Source: Flavobacterium faecale
GTDB lineage: Bacteria > Bacteroidota > Bacteroidia > Flavobacteriales > Flavobacteriaceae
Assembly: GCF_003076455.1 (NCBI RefSeq)
Contig: NZ_CP020918.1
Location: forward strand, 558,001 to 622,000
DNA: 64,000 nt
Direction: 5' to 3'
In this document: positions 33,352 through 43,699 of the stretch, one piece after another
Layout of the letters: the number at the start of each line of letters is the position of its first letter
Position numbering within the stretch: the first letter of the stretch is position 1
The notes under the pieces: generated by a model
What the model was told of the DNA's origin: nothing
What the model saw: only the letters and a program-made list of their open reading frames with translations
Database searches by the model: none
Position numbers and translations under genes: made by a program

Positions 33352-35667
33352 ATGAAACAAAATTATTTCTTAATCACATTTTTCCTTCTGATTTTCAATC
33401 AAGGATACTCTACTTATTATTATCAAATATCAAGCCTTGACCCGTTAACTGGCGGACAAACTTATCAACTTAATCAAGCAGCGAATAACTTAAGCTTCAA
33501 CATTAATTATTTAGCTTGCGGGACTTCACAACCTCAAGTTGCAACACAATACACCCTAACTTGGTATGTAAACACAGTAAACTCAACAGTTGGAGGAACT
33601 GCCTTATCATCATCAACACAAACAACTGTAGCACAATATAATTTAGCAGATATCAAAACCCTTACTCCAAATACCACACAAGTAGGAACATATTATTATT
33701 ACGCTATAGTATCAAATCCATCAATGTCAACTTGTGGATTCTCTGGCAGTTTAGCAACAACAATTCAAAGAGTTGATGTTACGCAACCTGCAACACATTT
33801 AAATTTTGATGGGATTAATGATTATGTTAGTTTAAGAACTGTAAATTTACCTACGGGAACAAGTGCTAGAACGATTGAAGCAATGGTAAAAACCTCATCA
33901 CAATCAGGCAGTCAATCGATTTTTAATTACGGTAATCAAGCTATAGGAAACTCTCGTTTTGGTCTTATGATAGTCGGCGGAAAATTATACTTTGTTGGAG
34001 AAGGAAATGATTACAATACCAACGTGACCATTGGTGATAGTAAATGGCATCATATTGCAGCTACGTATGAATCTTCAATTTTAAATATATATATTGATGG
34101 AGCACTAGTAGCAACACAAACAAAATTATTAAACACAAATAACAACATGTTCAACATAGGGGCATCTGTTAACACAACTCCAGGAGAATTTTTTCCAGGA
34201 AATATTGATGAAGTTCGCATTTGGAACATTGCAAGAACTGCAGAACAAATTAGTGCTTCAAAAAACTGTGAATTACAAGGAAATGAAGCTGGTTTAGTTT
34301 CCTATTACAAATTCGATCAAGGCATCAATGCTGAAAATAATGTTGGCAATACCACTTTGATTGATGCAACCACTACTGACAATACGGGTACATTAACCAA
34401 TTTTGCATTAACAGGCACAACCTCAAACTGGTTAGCTGGATCACCTGTCATTACAGGTTCAATTATACCTTCATCGCCTACAGTAACAACACCTATAACA
34501 TACAATAAAGGGGCTACAGCAACAGCATTAACAGCTACAACAGGCACAAATGGTACAGGTTTGCTATGGTACACTGGTAAAACTGGTGGAGCTTCCTCAA
34601 CAACTGCACCTACTCCAAGCACTGCAACTGCAGGAAATACATCTTACTGGGTTTCTAGTACAAATGCAAACGGATGCGAAAGTGCTAGAACTGAAATTGT
34701 TGTTAGGATTAATGCCGCTGCTACTCACTTAAATTTTGATGGGGTTAATGATTATGCTGAAATTCCAGCTGGAATAAATATTTCAAATTCCTCTTTTACA
34801 ATAGAATTTTACGCTAAACGTACGTTAAGCAACACTAATGATTATGTTTTTAATCAAGGGTACTATTATACTAACAATAACCTACATATTGGTTTTAGAG
34901 ATAACAATAATTTTCTATTTGCATTTTACAACAATGACTTAAACGTTTCAGATGTTAATTACATTTCAGATAATGCATGGCATCAATGGACTTGTGTTTA
35001 CAACATAACTACTGGTTCTAGAGAAGTATATCAAGATGGAATTTTAGTAGGTTCCCAAACAGGTGTAGCACCTTATACAGGTAATGGATCTCTTCAAATA
35101 GGATCCCAAGGTAATTACCAGCACTTTTATGATGGTAGTATTGATGACATTCGTATTTGGAATACGGCCCGAACTGCAGAGCAAATTAATGCGACAAAAA
35201 ACTGTGAATTACAAGGAAATGAAGTTGGTTTAGTATCTTACTATAAATTCAATCAAGGTATTGATTCTGCAAATAATGCTGGAATTACAACATTAACAGA
35301 TGCTACTGCACATGCAAATAATGGTACAATATCAAACTTCGCCTTAGCAGGAGCAACAAGCAACTGGCTGGCAGGTTCACCAATTATTACAGGAGTTACA
35401 TGTTCAATACTAAGTACTAAATCATTCACAAAATCCAACAGTATAAAAGTATTCCCGAATCCTACTAGAAATAACGTAACAATTGAAGCTAGTACTATGG
35501 AAAACGCAACTATTCAAGTATCTGATATTGCTGGAAGAACATTGATATCTAAAAACATTTCTGAAACTTCAAATACTATTGATCTTTCACAATTGCAACA
35601 AGGTGTTTATATTTTAAAAATCAAAACAAAAGATGGAGAATCGGTAACTAAAGTTGTCAAACAATAG
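33352..35667 (+). CDS. Two-LamG-domain T9SS-sorted surface protein
   Basis: 771 residues. Signal peptide about 1-21; an Ig-like region rich in Thr/Ser to 140; LamG domain 1 (about 147-310, starting ATHLNFDGINDYVSL and ending DEVRIWNIARTAEQI); an Ig-like spacer (about 350-450) ending NANGCESARTEIVVRIN; LamG domain 2 (about 462-625); and a T9SS type A sorting domain (about 695-771) with VFPNPTRNNVTIEAS and GVYILKIKTKDGESVTKVVKQ. It is exported by the Sec pathway and then the type IX system to the surface, where LamG domains usually bind glycans. Probably activated by the upstream AraC-type protein. The paralogue at 35859 shares the LamG and tail. Confidence 0.85.
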   Translation: MKQNYFLITFFLLIFNQGYSTYYYQISSLDPLTGGQTYQLNQAANNLSFNINYLACGTSQPQVATQYTLTWYVNTVNSTVGGTALSSSTQTTVAQYNLADIKTLTPNTTQVGTYYYYAIVSNPSMSTCGFSGSLATTIQRVDVTQPATHLNFDGINDYVSLRTVNLPTGTSARTIEAMVKTSSQSGSQSIFNYGNQAIGNSRFGLMIVGGKLYFVGEGNDYNTNVTIGDSKWHHIAATYESSILNIYIDGALVATQTKLLNTNNNMFNIGASVNTTPGEFFPGNIDEVRIWNIARTAEQISASKNCELQGNEAGLVSYYKFDQGINAENNVGNTTLIDATTTDNTGTLTNFALTGTTSNWLAGSPVITGSIIPSSPTVTTPITYNKGATATALTATTGTNGTGLLWYTGKTGGASSTTAPTPSTATAGNTSYWVSSTNANGCESARTEIVVRINAAATHLNFDGVNDYAEIPAGINISNSSFTIEFYAKRTLSNTNDYVFNQGYYYTNNNLHIGFRDNNNFLFAFYNNDLNVSDVNYISDNAWHQWTCVYNITTGSREVYQDGILVGSQTGVAPYTGNGSLQIGSQGNYQHFYDGSIDDIRIWNTARTAEQINATKNCELQGNEVGLVSYYKFNQGIDSANNAGITTLTDATAHANNGTISNFALAGATSNWLAGSPIITGVTCSILSTKSFTKSNSIKVFPNPTRNNVTIEASTMENATIQVSDIAGRTLISKNISETSNTIDLSQLQQGVYILKIKTKDGESVTKVVKQ

Positions 35668-35692
35668 GGATAAACTCCACAACTTATTTTTT

Positions 35693-35721
35693 AAAGAGGC
35701 TGCAATGTGCAGCCTCTTTTG
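35693..35721 (+). terminator. Terminator after the first LamG gene
   Basis: AAAGAGGCTGCA / TGCAGCCTCTTTT hairpin followed by GTTTTT, 26 bp past the stop. Confidence 0.8.
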
Positions 35722-35858
35722 TTTTTAAGATTTTAATAAATTCGATGATATACAAATATATAAGATTAAAAGCTTTTCGAACGCTAAATAAAGCTGATTT
35801 TACTTACCTTTAACAAGTCGGAACTAAAATAAGTTTAAACTTTAAATAATTTACCATT

Positions 35859-38315
35859 ATGAAAACAACTTTACTCTTTTGTACTTTTTTATTCTTATCA
35901 TCCTTATCCACCGTAAAAGGACAAACATATACCTTTAATATGAATGTTACTCCAGGCAATTCTCCCTCAAAAACAGAAACGATTAATGGTGTAACTATGA
36001 CCTTTGCAGCAAATGGTGTAAATGTTTATTCAGATGACTTCTCGTATTTGCCTAATATTGATCAGAACGCTGTTGGTTGCGAAAGTGGTTCAACATCAGC
36101 AACTTTTACCTTTTCATCAGCCATTAACATAACAAGTATCGTTGCAGGTTTAGAAGATACTGGCAAAATTCTTACTTTTACTCCAACAGGTGGCAGCAAT
36201 TCTACTGTAAACCAGAGTATAAATAATTTTAGCGCGAGTATTGTCCCTTTAAACTGGAAGGGAGTCACTAAAATTACTATTACCGCACCTTCACAAGCCT
36301 ATTTTGTATTTGATAAAATAATCTTCTCTCTAAACACTGCTCCAGCAATTAGCGGTACAGTAGCCAGCCAAACGGTAAATGACAATAGCACACTACTGCC
36401 TTTCTCTGGAATCACAACTACAGATGCAGACGGTGATAATTTATCTGCCACTATAACTCTAGATACTAATGCAAAAGGAATTCTATCTGGAGCTGGACTA
36501 TCAGGAACAGGTCCTTACACAATTGCAAGTACTACCGCAGCAAATTTGCAAGCAACATTAAGAGCATTAACATACAATCCTACTGACAATAGAACAACAA
36601 CATCTGAAACCACTACTTTTACAATTGCTGTAAATGATGGCACTGCTACTACATCCAATAATACTACTACAGTGATTTCATCGGCTGTAAAACCAACTGC
36701 AACTATCACCCTAGCAGACAACGCATTATCTATTGGAGAAACAAGTTTAGTTACCATTACTTTTTCGGAAGCAGTAACTGGATTTACCAATGCCGATTTA
36801 ACGATAGCCAATGGAACACTAACATCTGTAAGTTCTTCCAATGGAGGCATTACGTGGACAGCTACTTTTACACCAACAAATAATATCGTAAGTGCAACAA
36901 ACGTAATTTCGTTGGATAAGGCAGGTGTAGCAGATTCTGCAGGAAATACAGGATCCGAAATTACAAACTCTCCAAATTATTCGATTGACACCACCTCCTC
37001 ATTAATAACAAGTGTAGCTGTTCCTCCCAACGCTACTTACACAACCTCCCAAAATTTAAACTTTACCGTAACCTTTAGCAAGAACATTATCGTAAACACA
37101 ACAGGTGGCGTACCACAAATAGGACTCACAATTGGTTCAACAATTCGTCAAGCAGTTTACACAAGTGGCTCAGGAACAAATGCATTACTATTTAGCTATA
37201 CCGTTCAAAACGGAGAACTTGATACCGATGGAATCACTGTAGGTAACTTGGTCACTAACGGTGGAACTATAAAAGATAATGCAACCAATAATGCAACCCT
37301 AACTTTAAATAGTGTTGGAACGACCAACAATGTATTAGTAAATTCTGTGACTCCAGCAACTCATCTAAATTTTGATGGAGTTAATGATTATGTATCCATT
37401 AATAACATAACAACTGCTTCCTTTACTTTAGAAGCATATATCAAAACTACAACAAATTCACCTGGAGGAGTTTACCCATACCAAGGTGTTGGAATTTTAG
37501 ATTCAGATGTTGGAGGTCCAGCAAATGACTTTACATTTACTGTCCTAAATAATAAATTAAGTTTTTGGGATGGAAATGCTAATCAAAATGTAAATGGCAT
37601 AACAACTGTTGTTGATGGAAACTGGCATCATGTTGCTGTAGTAAGAACCTCAGGAACCAGCATTAAAGTATATGTTGACGGTGTCTTAGATGGTCAGGTA
37701 AACGTAGCTGGTACAGCTGTTTTAAATTCAAATTCAAAGATTTATATCGGATCTAGTAAAACGGACAATAGATACTTTAACGGCTCTATAGATGACGTTC
37801 GAATTTGGAATAGCGCCCGAACTGCAGAGCAAATTAATGCATCAAAAAACTGCGAATTACAAGGAAATGAAGCTAGTTTAGTATCTTACTATAAATTCAA
37901 TCAAGGTAATGACGCTGCAAACAACTCTGGAATTACAACATTGACGGACGCTACTTCAAATGCAAACAACGGTACACTGACCAATTTAGCATTAACAGGA
38001 GCAACAAGCAACTGGTTGGCAGGTTCACCAGTTGTAACAGGTAGCACTTGTACAACACTAAGCACTAAATCGTTTAGCAAATCAAACAGTATCAAGGTAT
38101 ATCCAAATCCTACTAGTGACAGTGTCACAATTGAGGCTAGTACGACAGATAACGCAACTGTTCAAGTGTCTGATAGTACCGGAAGAATATTGGTTACAAA
38201 AAATCTTTCGAACGCAACCAACACAGTTGATCTTTCTCAATTGCAACAAGGTGTTTATATTTTCAAAGTCAAAACTAAAGACGGAGAATCCGTAACTAAA
38301 GTTGTCAAACAATAA
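35859..38315 (+). CDS. LamG/Ig-like T9SS-sorted surface protein
   Basis: 818 residues. Signal peptide 1-21 (ending VKGQ); an N-terminal beta domain to about 160; a cadherin-like block (NTAPAISGTVASQTVNDNST, about 163-275); two bacterial Ig-like domains (FSEAVTGFTNADLTIANGT and FSKNIIVNTTGGVPQIGL); one LamG domain (about 500-665) ending DDVRIWNSARTAEQINASKNCELQGNEA; and a T9SS type A tail (about 742-818) with VYPNPTSDSVTIEAS. From the LamG domain on it is closely similar to the upstream protein, including nearly identical DNA, so the two arose by duplication with a new N-terminus. It lacks the direct-repeat operator. Confidence 0.85.
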   Translation: MKTTLLFCTFLFLSSLSTVKGQTYTFNMNVTPGNSPSKTETINGVTMTFAANGVNVYSDDFSYLPNIDQNAVGCESGSTSATFTFSSAINITSIVAGLEDTGKILTFTPTGGSNSTVNQSINNFSASIVPLNWKGVTKITITAPSQAYFVFDKIIFSLNTAPAISGTVASQTVNDNSTLLPFSGITTTDADGDNLSATITLDTNAKGILSGAGLSGTGPYTIASTTAANLQATLRALTYNPTDNRTTTSETTTFTIAVNDGTATTSNNTTTVISSAVKPTATITLADNALSIGETSLVTITFSEAVTGFTNADLTIANGTLTSVSSSNGGITWTATFTPTNNIVSATNVISLDKAGVADSAGNTGSEITNSPNYSIDTTSSLITSVAVPPNATYTTSQNLNFTVTFSKNIIVNTTGGVPQIGLTIGSTIRQAVYTSGSGTNALLFSYTVQNGELDTDGITVGNLVTNGGTIKDNATNNATLTLNSVGTTNNVLVNSVTPATHLNFDGVNDYVSINNITTASFTLEAYIKTTTNSPGGVYPYQGVGILDSDVGGPANDFTFTVLNNKLSFWDGNANQNVNGITTVVDGNWHHVAVVRTSGTSIKVYVDGVLDGQVNVAGTAVLNSNSKIYIGSSKTDNRYFNGSIDDVRIWNSARTAEQINASKNCELQGNEASLVSYYKFNQGNDAANNSGITTLTDATSNANNGTLTNLALTGATSNWLAGSPVVTGSTCTTLSTKSFSKSNSIKVYPNPTSDSVTIEASTTDNATVQVSDSTGRILVTKNLSNATNTVDLSQLQQGVYIFKVKTKDGESVTKVVKQ

Positions 38316-38352
38316 TTTTACACTTCAATTTTCTCTTGAATAATAACAAAGC

Positions 38353-38390
38353 AACCCTGCTAGAGTTTTAAACTCCAGCAGGGTTTTTTA
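38353..38390 (+). terminator. Terminator after the second LamG gene
   Basis: AACCCTGCT and GAGTTT pair with AAACTC and AGCAGGGTT, with one bulge in the stem, then TTTTTA. Confidence 0.85.
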
Positions 38391-38709
38391 ATACGACTTG
38401 GTCGCTCATAAAAGTAATCCGCCTCGGCACAGCAAATAGCAGAACAGCATTAAAAAAGGTGCTTTGTAACTGCAAAACACATTGAAACCCGCTTTTTACC
38501 CTAGCCACGAAGCTTCTTGATACACCAATTAGTAAGCGCATATTTTTGTTGATAAATTCCCTTTCGAATCGCTAAAAAATTCGCTAAATTTGACATTCAT
38601 TTTTTTGGACTTTTACTAATCTTAAAGTGTTAAAAACCCGTAGAATACACAGTCAAAATCTAAGCAATTTTGGCCCCCTTTCCTTTGGAGAGGGTTGGGG
38701 AGAGGATTT
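38391..38709. other. Intergenic region upstream of dnaE
   Basis: About 320 bp. A TAAATTTG (-7-like) lies at 38585-38592. Just before the start codon is CCTTTCCTTTGGAGAGGGTTGGG. No gene or repeat recognised. Confidence 0.4.
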
Positions 38710-41700
38710 ATGTACTTAATATTCGATACCGAAACTACTGGATTACCAAAGCGTTGGGACGCGCCCATAACCGATTCGGCTAACTGGCCGCGTTGTATAC
38801 AAATTGCATGGCAATTGCACGATGAGATGGGGAAACTTATCGAACACCAAGATTATTTGGTGCAGCCTGACGGATTCAACATTCCGTATGATGCCGAGCG
38901 TATTCACGGGATTTCGACCGAGTTGGCACAGCATGACGGGGTTCCGTTGGCGGATGTTTTGGAAAAATTCAATATTGCTTTGGGTAAAGCCAAATTCATT
39001 GTGGGTCAGAATTTAGGTTTTGACGTCAATATTATGGGGGCTGAATTTCACCGACTTTCAGTTGAAAGTCCGATGGCTTCGATTCCGGTTTTGGATACTT
39101 GTACCGAAGTTACCGCCAAATTATTGCAATTACCTGGAGGTCGTGGTGGAAAATTCAAGCTACCAACCTTAACCGAGTTGCACCAATATTTATTTAATGT
39201 TCCTTTTGGCGAAGCGCACAACGCTACTGCCGATGTGGAGGCAACGACCCGTTGTTTTTTAGAATTAATTCGAAAAGAAATTTTCACCAAAGAAGAACTG
39301 GATGTTCCGGGTTCCTACTTTGTTGATTTTCAAAATAAAAATCCAAGAGAAATTCAGCTCATTGGATTAAAACACATCAACCTCAAACAAGCTTCGGATA
39401 AAATTCGTCAGCAATTTGGGGAAACAACAACGCAAACCGTTTCAAAACAGGAACTAAACGAGAACAAAGCGGTTTTGACCGATGTGCCGTATGCGCATTT
39501 GCACAATCACACCCAATTTTCGGTTTTACAGTCGACAATTGGAGTTGCCGATATTGTTAAGGCTACTGCTAAATTCAAAATGCCAGCGGTTGCAATGACC
39601 GACACGGCAAATATGATGGGAGCTTTTCACTTTGTGAGTGCGGTGATGAACCATACCAAAGCAGCTAAAGCCAAAAATGCAGCTTTAATTGAAAATGGTG
39701 AAGAACCTACCGAAACCGAAATCAAACCGATTGTAGGATTGGAGTTCAACATTTGTGAAAACCATAAAGATAAATCCAAAAAAGACAATGGTTACCAAGT
39801 GGTCTTTTTAGCCAAAAACAAAAATGGGTATCACAACTTGGCCAAAATGGCGTCTATTGCCAACATTGATGGTTTTTATTATGTACCACGTATTGACAAA
39901 AAAATAGTCGAAAAATACAAAGAAGACATCATGGTTTTGTCTGGAAATTTATACGGAGAAATTCCGGGTAAAATTTTGAACTTAGGAGAAAACCAAGCCG
40001 AAGAAGCCTTGATTTGGTGGAAAGAGCAGTTTGGAGATGATTTTTATCTCGAAATCATGCGTCACAACCAAGAGGACGAGAACCGTGTCAATAAAACTTT
40101 GATTGCTTTTGCTCGAAAACACGATGTCAAATTAATTGCAACCAACAATACCTATTACGTAAATAAAGAGGATGCCAATGCACACGATATTTTATTGTGT
40201 GTAAAGGACGGAGAAAAACAAGCCACACCAATTGGTCGTGGTCGTGGTTATCGTTATGGTTTGCCCAATCAAGAATACTATTACAAATCAGGTGACGAAA
40301 TGAAGCAATTGTTTGCTGATTTACCTGATGCAATTATCAACATACAAGAAATTGTAGACAAGGTCGAGGCTTACTCCTTGTACCGAGATGTATTGCTACC
40401 TAAATATGATATTCCGCAAGAATTTGTCGACCCCGAAGATGATGTTGATAACGGGGTTCGTGGAGAAAATGCTTATTTGCGTGACCTAACCATGGTCGGT
40501 GCAAAAAAACGATATGGCGAAATTACAGAATCGATTCAGGAACGTCTTGATTTTGAATTATTAACCATTTCGAACTCAGGTTATCCTGGTTATTTCTTGA
40601 TTGTACAAGATTTCATTGCCAAGGCAAGAGAGATGGATGTTTCTGTAGGACCTGGGCGTGGATCGGCTGCGGGTTCTGCCGTGGCGTATTGTCTCGGAAT
40701 TACGAATATTGACCCAATTAAATACGACTTGCTTTTTGAGCGTTTCTTGAATCCCGATCGTGTATCCATGCCCGATATTGATATCGATTTTGATGATGAG
40801 GGTCGTGGTCGCGTTATGGATTATGTAATCAAAAAATACGGAGCCAATCAGGTAGCACAAATTATCACTTATGGTAAGATGGCAACCAAATCGGCAATTC
40901 GTGATACGGCGCGTGTACTGGATTTACCATTATTCGAAGCCGATAGAATTGCAAAACTGATTCCGGCCATGATGCCTGGAAAATGGAATCTAGCGCGCTT
41001 CCTTTCCGAATCTGAAGATGATGTTCGAAAAGCATTAAAAGGTCCGGACGAATTTGACTTAGTCAAAGAATTAATAGCCATTGCCAACGGTGATGATTTG
41101 GCTGCCGAAACGATTCAGCAAGCAAAAATCCTCGAAGGCTCGATGCGTAACACGGGTATTCATGCGTGTGGAGTGATCATCACCCCATCGGATATTACCA
41201 ATTATGTTCCGGTTACAACAGCAAAGGATTCCGATTTATACGTAACTCAATTTGACAACTCCGTGGCCGAAAGTGCTGGACTGTTGAAAATGGACTTCTT
41301 GGGTCTAAAGACCCTTACCCTAATAAAAGACACCGTTAAACTGGTCAAATATAGAAATGGAATAACGCTCGATCCAGACACCTTCCCTATTGATGATGTC
41401 AAGACGTATGAGCTCTTTCAGCGCGGAGAAACGGTTGGAATCTTCCAATACGAGTCACCTGGAATGCAAAAATACATGAAGGAATTGAAGCCCACTGTTT
41501 TTGGGGATTTAATTGCCATGAATGCCTTGTATCGTCCAGGACCTTTAGAATATATTCCTTCTTTCGTTCGAAGAAAAAATGGCGAAGAAGAAATTAAATA
41601 CGATTTAGATGCCTGCGAAGAATACCTTGGAGAAACTTACGGAATTACCGTTTACCAAGAGCAGGTGATGCTTTTGTCTCAATCTTTGGCTGGATTTACC

Positions 41701-43245
41701 AAAGGTGAGGCCGACGTTTTGCGTAAAGCGATGGGTAAGAAACAAAAAGAGGTTCTTGATAAAATGAAACCTAAATTTGTAAAACAAGCGGCTGAAAAAG
41801 GTCATGATGCCAAAGTATTAGAAAAAATCTGGAAAGACTGGGAAGCCTTTGCGAGTTACGCCTTTAACAAGTCGCACTCCACTTGCTACGCTTGGATTGC
41901 CTACCAAACCGCCTACTTAAAAGCACATTATCCTGCCGAATATATGGCAGCGGTGCTTTCGAATAACATGAACGATATCAAGCAAGTTTCGTTTTTCATG
42001 GAAGAATGTAAACGTATGGGACTCCAAGTTTTGGGACCCGATGTAAATGAGTCGTTTTATAAATTTACTGTAAACGAAGAGTATGCGGTTCGTTTCGGAA
42101 TGGGCGCTGTCAAAGGTGTGGGTTCTGGTGCGGTTGCTACCATTGTTGAACATAGAAAAGATGGTCGTTATAAATCGATTTTCGACTTAGCAAAACGAAT
42201 TGATTTACGGGCAGCAAACAAAAAAGCATTTGAAAACTTAGTACTCGCCGGAGGTATGGATTGTTTTGAAGACACGCATCGTGCCCAGTATTTTCATGAT
42301 GATGGAGACGGAATTACATTCTACGAAAAAGCCATTCGTTATGGAGCAAAATTTCAAGAAAACGAAAACTCGTCGCAAGTAAGTTTATTTGGTGAAGCCT
42401 CTGAAGTTCAAATTGCCGAGCCTGTTGTACCGCCTTGCGAGGACTGGAGCACCATGGAAAAACTAGCCAAAGAGAAAGAAGTGGTTGGAATTTACATCTC
42501 TGGACATCCGCTAGATGATTTCAAATTCGAAATGAAAAACTTTTGCAATGTTCGACTAGAAGCACTCCGAAATCTGCACCTACATGTCAGCAAGCCGCTC
42601 GCTATTGCAGGAATCGTGAACAATGTGCAACATAAAGTAGCCAAAAACGGAAAAGGTTGGGGAATATTTACTCTCGAAGGTTATGATGAAAGTTATGAGT
42701 TCAAAATTTTTGGTGAAGAATATTTGAAGTTCCGTCATTTCTTTTTGCAAAACAATTTTGTCTACATCAAATTGATGGTCAAAGACGGTTGGGTAAACCA
42801 AGACACGGGCAAGAAAAGTGACCCTAGAATTGCCTTTACAGAAGTGCGACAACTACAAGATGTATTGGCTGCTTTTGCAAAGAAATTGATCATTATTCTA
42901 AACATTACCGATTTACAAACTGATTTCATTCATCATTTGAACCAAATATTCCAAGACAACAAAGGAGATCACCAAGTCACATTTGAAATCATGGAACTAG
43001 AACGGATCAAAAAAATGGTCGAAGCAGAACCTATTGTTCTCGAAAACGAGGACGACTTTGTAGAAGAAGTAAATGACGACGACGATAGCGAGACAGCTAC
43101 CATAAAAACTACCGAAATGACAGAAGTCGAGGAAATAAAAGTAGTTACCAAACTTAGCATGCCAAGCCGTCGACTCAAAATCAACATTTCAAACGAATTA
43201 TTGGTCGAATTAGAGAAAATGCAGATCAATTTCAAACTGAATTAA
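38710..43245 (+). CDS. dnaE: DNA polymerase III alpha subunit with N-terminal exonuclease
   Basis: 1511 residues from the ATG at 38710; a TTG start 15 bp upstream is possible, but the conserved exonuclease strand begins at once after this ATG. Residues 1 to about 200 are a DnaQ-like 3'-5' exonuclease (FDTETTG at 4-10, HNATADVEATTRC). A PHP domain follows (YAHLHNHTQFSVLQ, about 265), then the polymerase palm with the catalytic PDIDIDFDDEGR block near 688, the fingers (MNALYRPGPLEYIP), the helix-hairpin-helix and an OB fold. Fusion of proofreading to the polymerase is common in Bacteroidota. The canonical PHP histidines are partly altered. The last about 120 residues are acidic and less conserved. 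Confidence 0.95.
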   Translation: MYLIFDTETTGLPKRWDAPITDSANWPRCIQIAWQLHDEMGKLIEHQDYLVQPDGFNIPYDAERIHGISTELAQHDGVPLADVLEKFNIALGKAKFIVGQNLGFDVNIMGAEFHRLSVESPMASIPVLDTCTEVTAKLLQLPGGRGGKFKLPTLTELHQYLFNVPFGEAHNATADVEATTRCFLELIRKEIFTKEELDVPGSYFVDFQNKNPREIQLIGLKHINLKQASDKIRQQFGETTTQTVSKQELNENKAVLTDVPYAHLHNHTQFSVLQSTIGVADIVKATAKFKMPAVAMTDTANMMGAFHFVSAVMNHTKAAKAKNAALIENGEEPTETEIKPIVGLEFNICENHKDKSKKDNGYQVVFLAKNKNGYHNLAKMASIANIDGFYYVPRIDKKIVEKYKEDIMVLSGNLYGEIPGKILNLGENQAEEALIWWKEQFGDDFYLEIMRHNQEDENRVNKTLIAFARKHDVKLIATNNTYYVNKEDANAHDILLCVKDGEKQATPIGRGRGYRYGLPNQEYYYKSGDEMKQLFADLPDAIINIQEIVDKVEAYSLYRDVLLPKYDIPQEFVDPEDDVDNGVRGENAYLRDLTMVGAKKRYGEITESIQERLDFELLTISNSGYPGYFLIVQDFIAKAREMDVSVGPGRGSAAGSAVAYCLGITNIDPIKYDLLFERFLNPDRVSMPDIDIDFDDEGRGRVMDYVIKKYGANQVAQIITYGKMATKSAIRDTARVLDLPLFEADRIAKLIPAMMPGKWNLARFLSESEDDVRKALKGPDEFDLVKELIAIANGDDLAAETIQQAKILEGSMRNTGIHACGVIITPSDITNYVPVTTAKDSDLYVTQFDNSVAESAGLLKMDFLGLKTLTLIKDTVKLVKYRNGITLDPDTFPIDDVKTYELFQRGETVGIFQYESPGMQKYMKELKPTVFGDLIAMNALYRPGPLEYIPSFVRRKNGEEEIKYDLDACEEYLGETYGITVYQEQVMLLSQSLAGFTKGEADVLRKAMGKKQKEVLDKMKPKFVKQAAEKGHDAKVLEKIWKDWEAFASYAFNKSHSTCYAWIAYQTAYLKAHYPAEYMAAVLSNNMNDIKQVSFFMEECKRMGLQVLGPDVNESFYKFTVNEEYAVRFGMGAVKGVGSGAVATIVEHRKDGRYKSIFDLAKRIDLRAANKKAFENLVLAGGMDCFEDTHRAQYFHDDGDGITFYEKAIRYGAKFQENENSSQVSLFGEASEVQIAEPVVPPCEDWSTMEKLAKEKEVVGIYISGHPLDDFKFEMKNFCNVRLEALRNLHLHVSKPLAIAGIVNNVQHKVAKNGKGWGIFTLEGYDESYEFKIFGEEYLKFRHFFLQNNFVYIKLMVKDGWVNQDTGKKSDPRIAFTEVRQLQDVLAAFAKKLIIILNITDLQTDFIHHLNQIFQDNKGDHQVTFEIMELERIKKMVEAEPIVLENEDDFVEEVNDDDDSETATIKTTEMTEVEEIKVVTKLSMPSRRLKINISNELLVELEKMQINFKLN

Positions 43246-43283
43246 AAGGTTTAGGAGCAGGAAAATTTGGCTTTTTAAGGAAA

Positions 43284-43386
43284 GACTGTTCCTGCTCCCG
43301 ACGCTTCGCGGGTACTTTATCTCCTGTATTTGCTATCGCAGTACATGAGGAATACCTGCCGAAACTTCAGGACGATCAGGGCTAGG
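43284..43386. repeat. Flavobacterial interspersed palindromic element
   Basis: Starts GACTGTTCCTGCTCCCGACG and ends GATCAGGGCTAGG, matching the ends of the elements at 20578 and 56588; the middle has diverged and no longer folds into one hairpin. Confidence 0.6.
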
Positions 43387-43699
43387 AAGTGAGATTGGAA
43401 ATATTTATTTAACTACATTCCTCTAAAACAAAACATAAGTAGACTAAAAAAAACAATTCTCAATCGAATAGGTGAAATTAAAAATGGAACAGCTAAAACG
43501 TTTACTTCTAAGCAAGTTTTAAATCGAATCTTAAAAAATGATACTTCAAATATAAATTTACGCAATAAGTAATTTGTGAAAATTTGCGGAATTTGTGGTT
43601 AGCTTTTTTCCAACAAAGACTTTAAAACTTTCACAACCGTACAGATATCCCATATATTTTCCCTAATTTTAGTTTCGGAACCTAAACAAACTAAAATTC
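43387..43699. other. Intergenic region upstream of the acyl-CoA dehydrogenase gene
   Basis: About 310 bp, AT-rich, no gene, RNA or repeat recognised. Confidence 0.35.
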
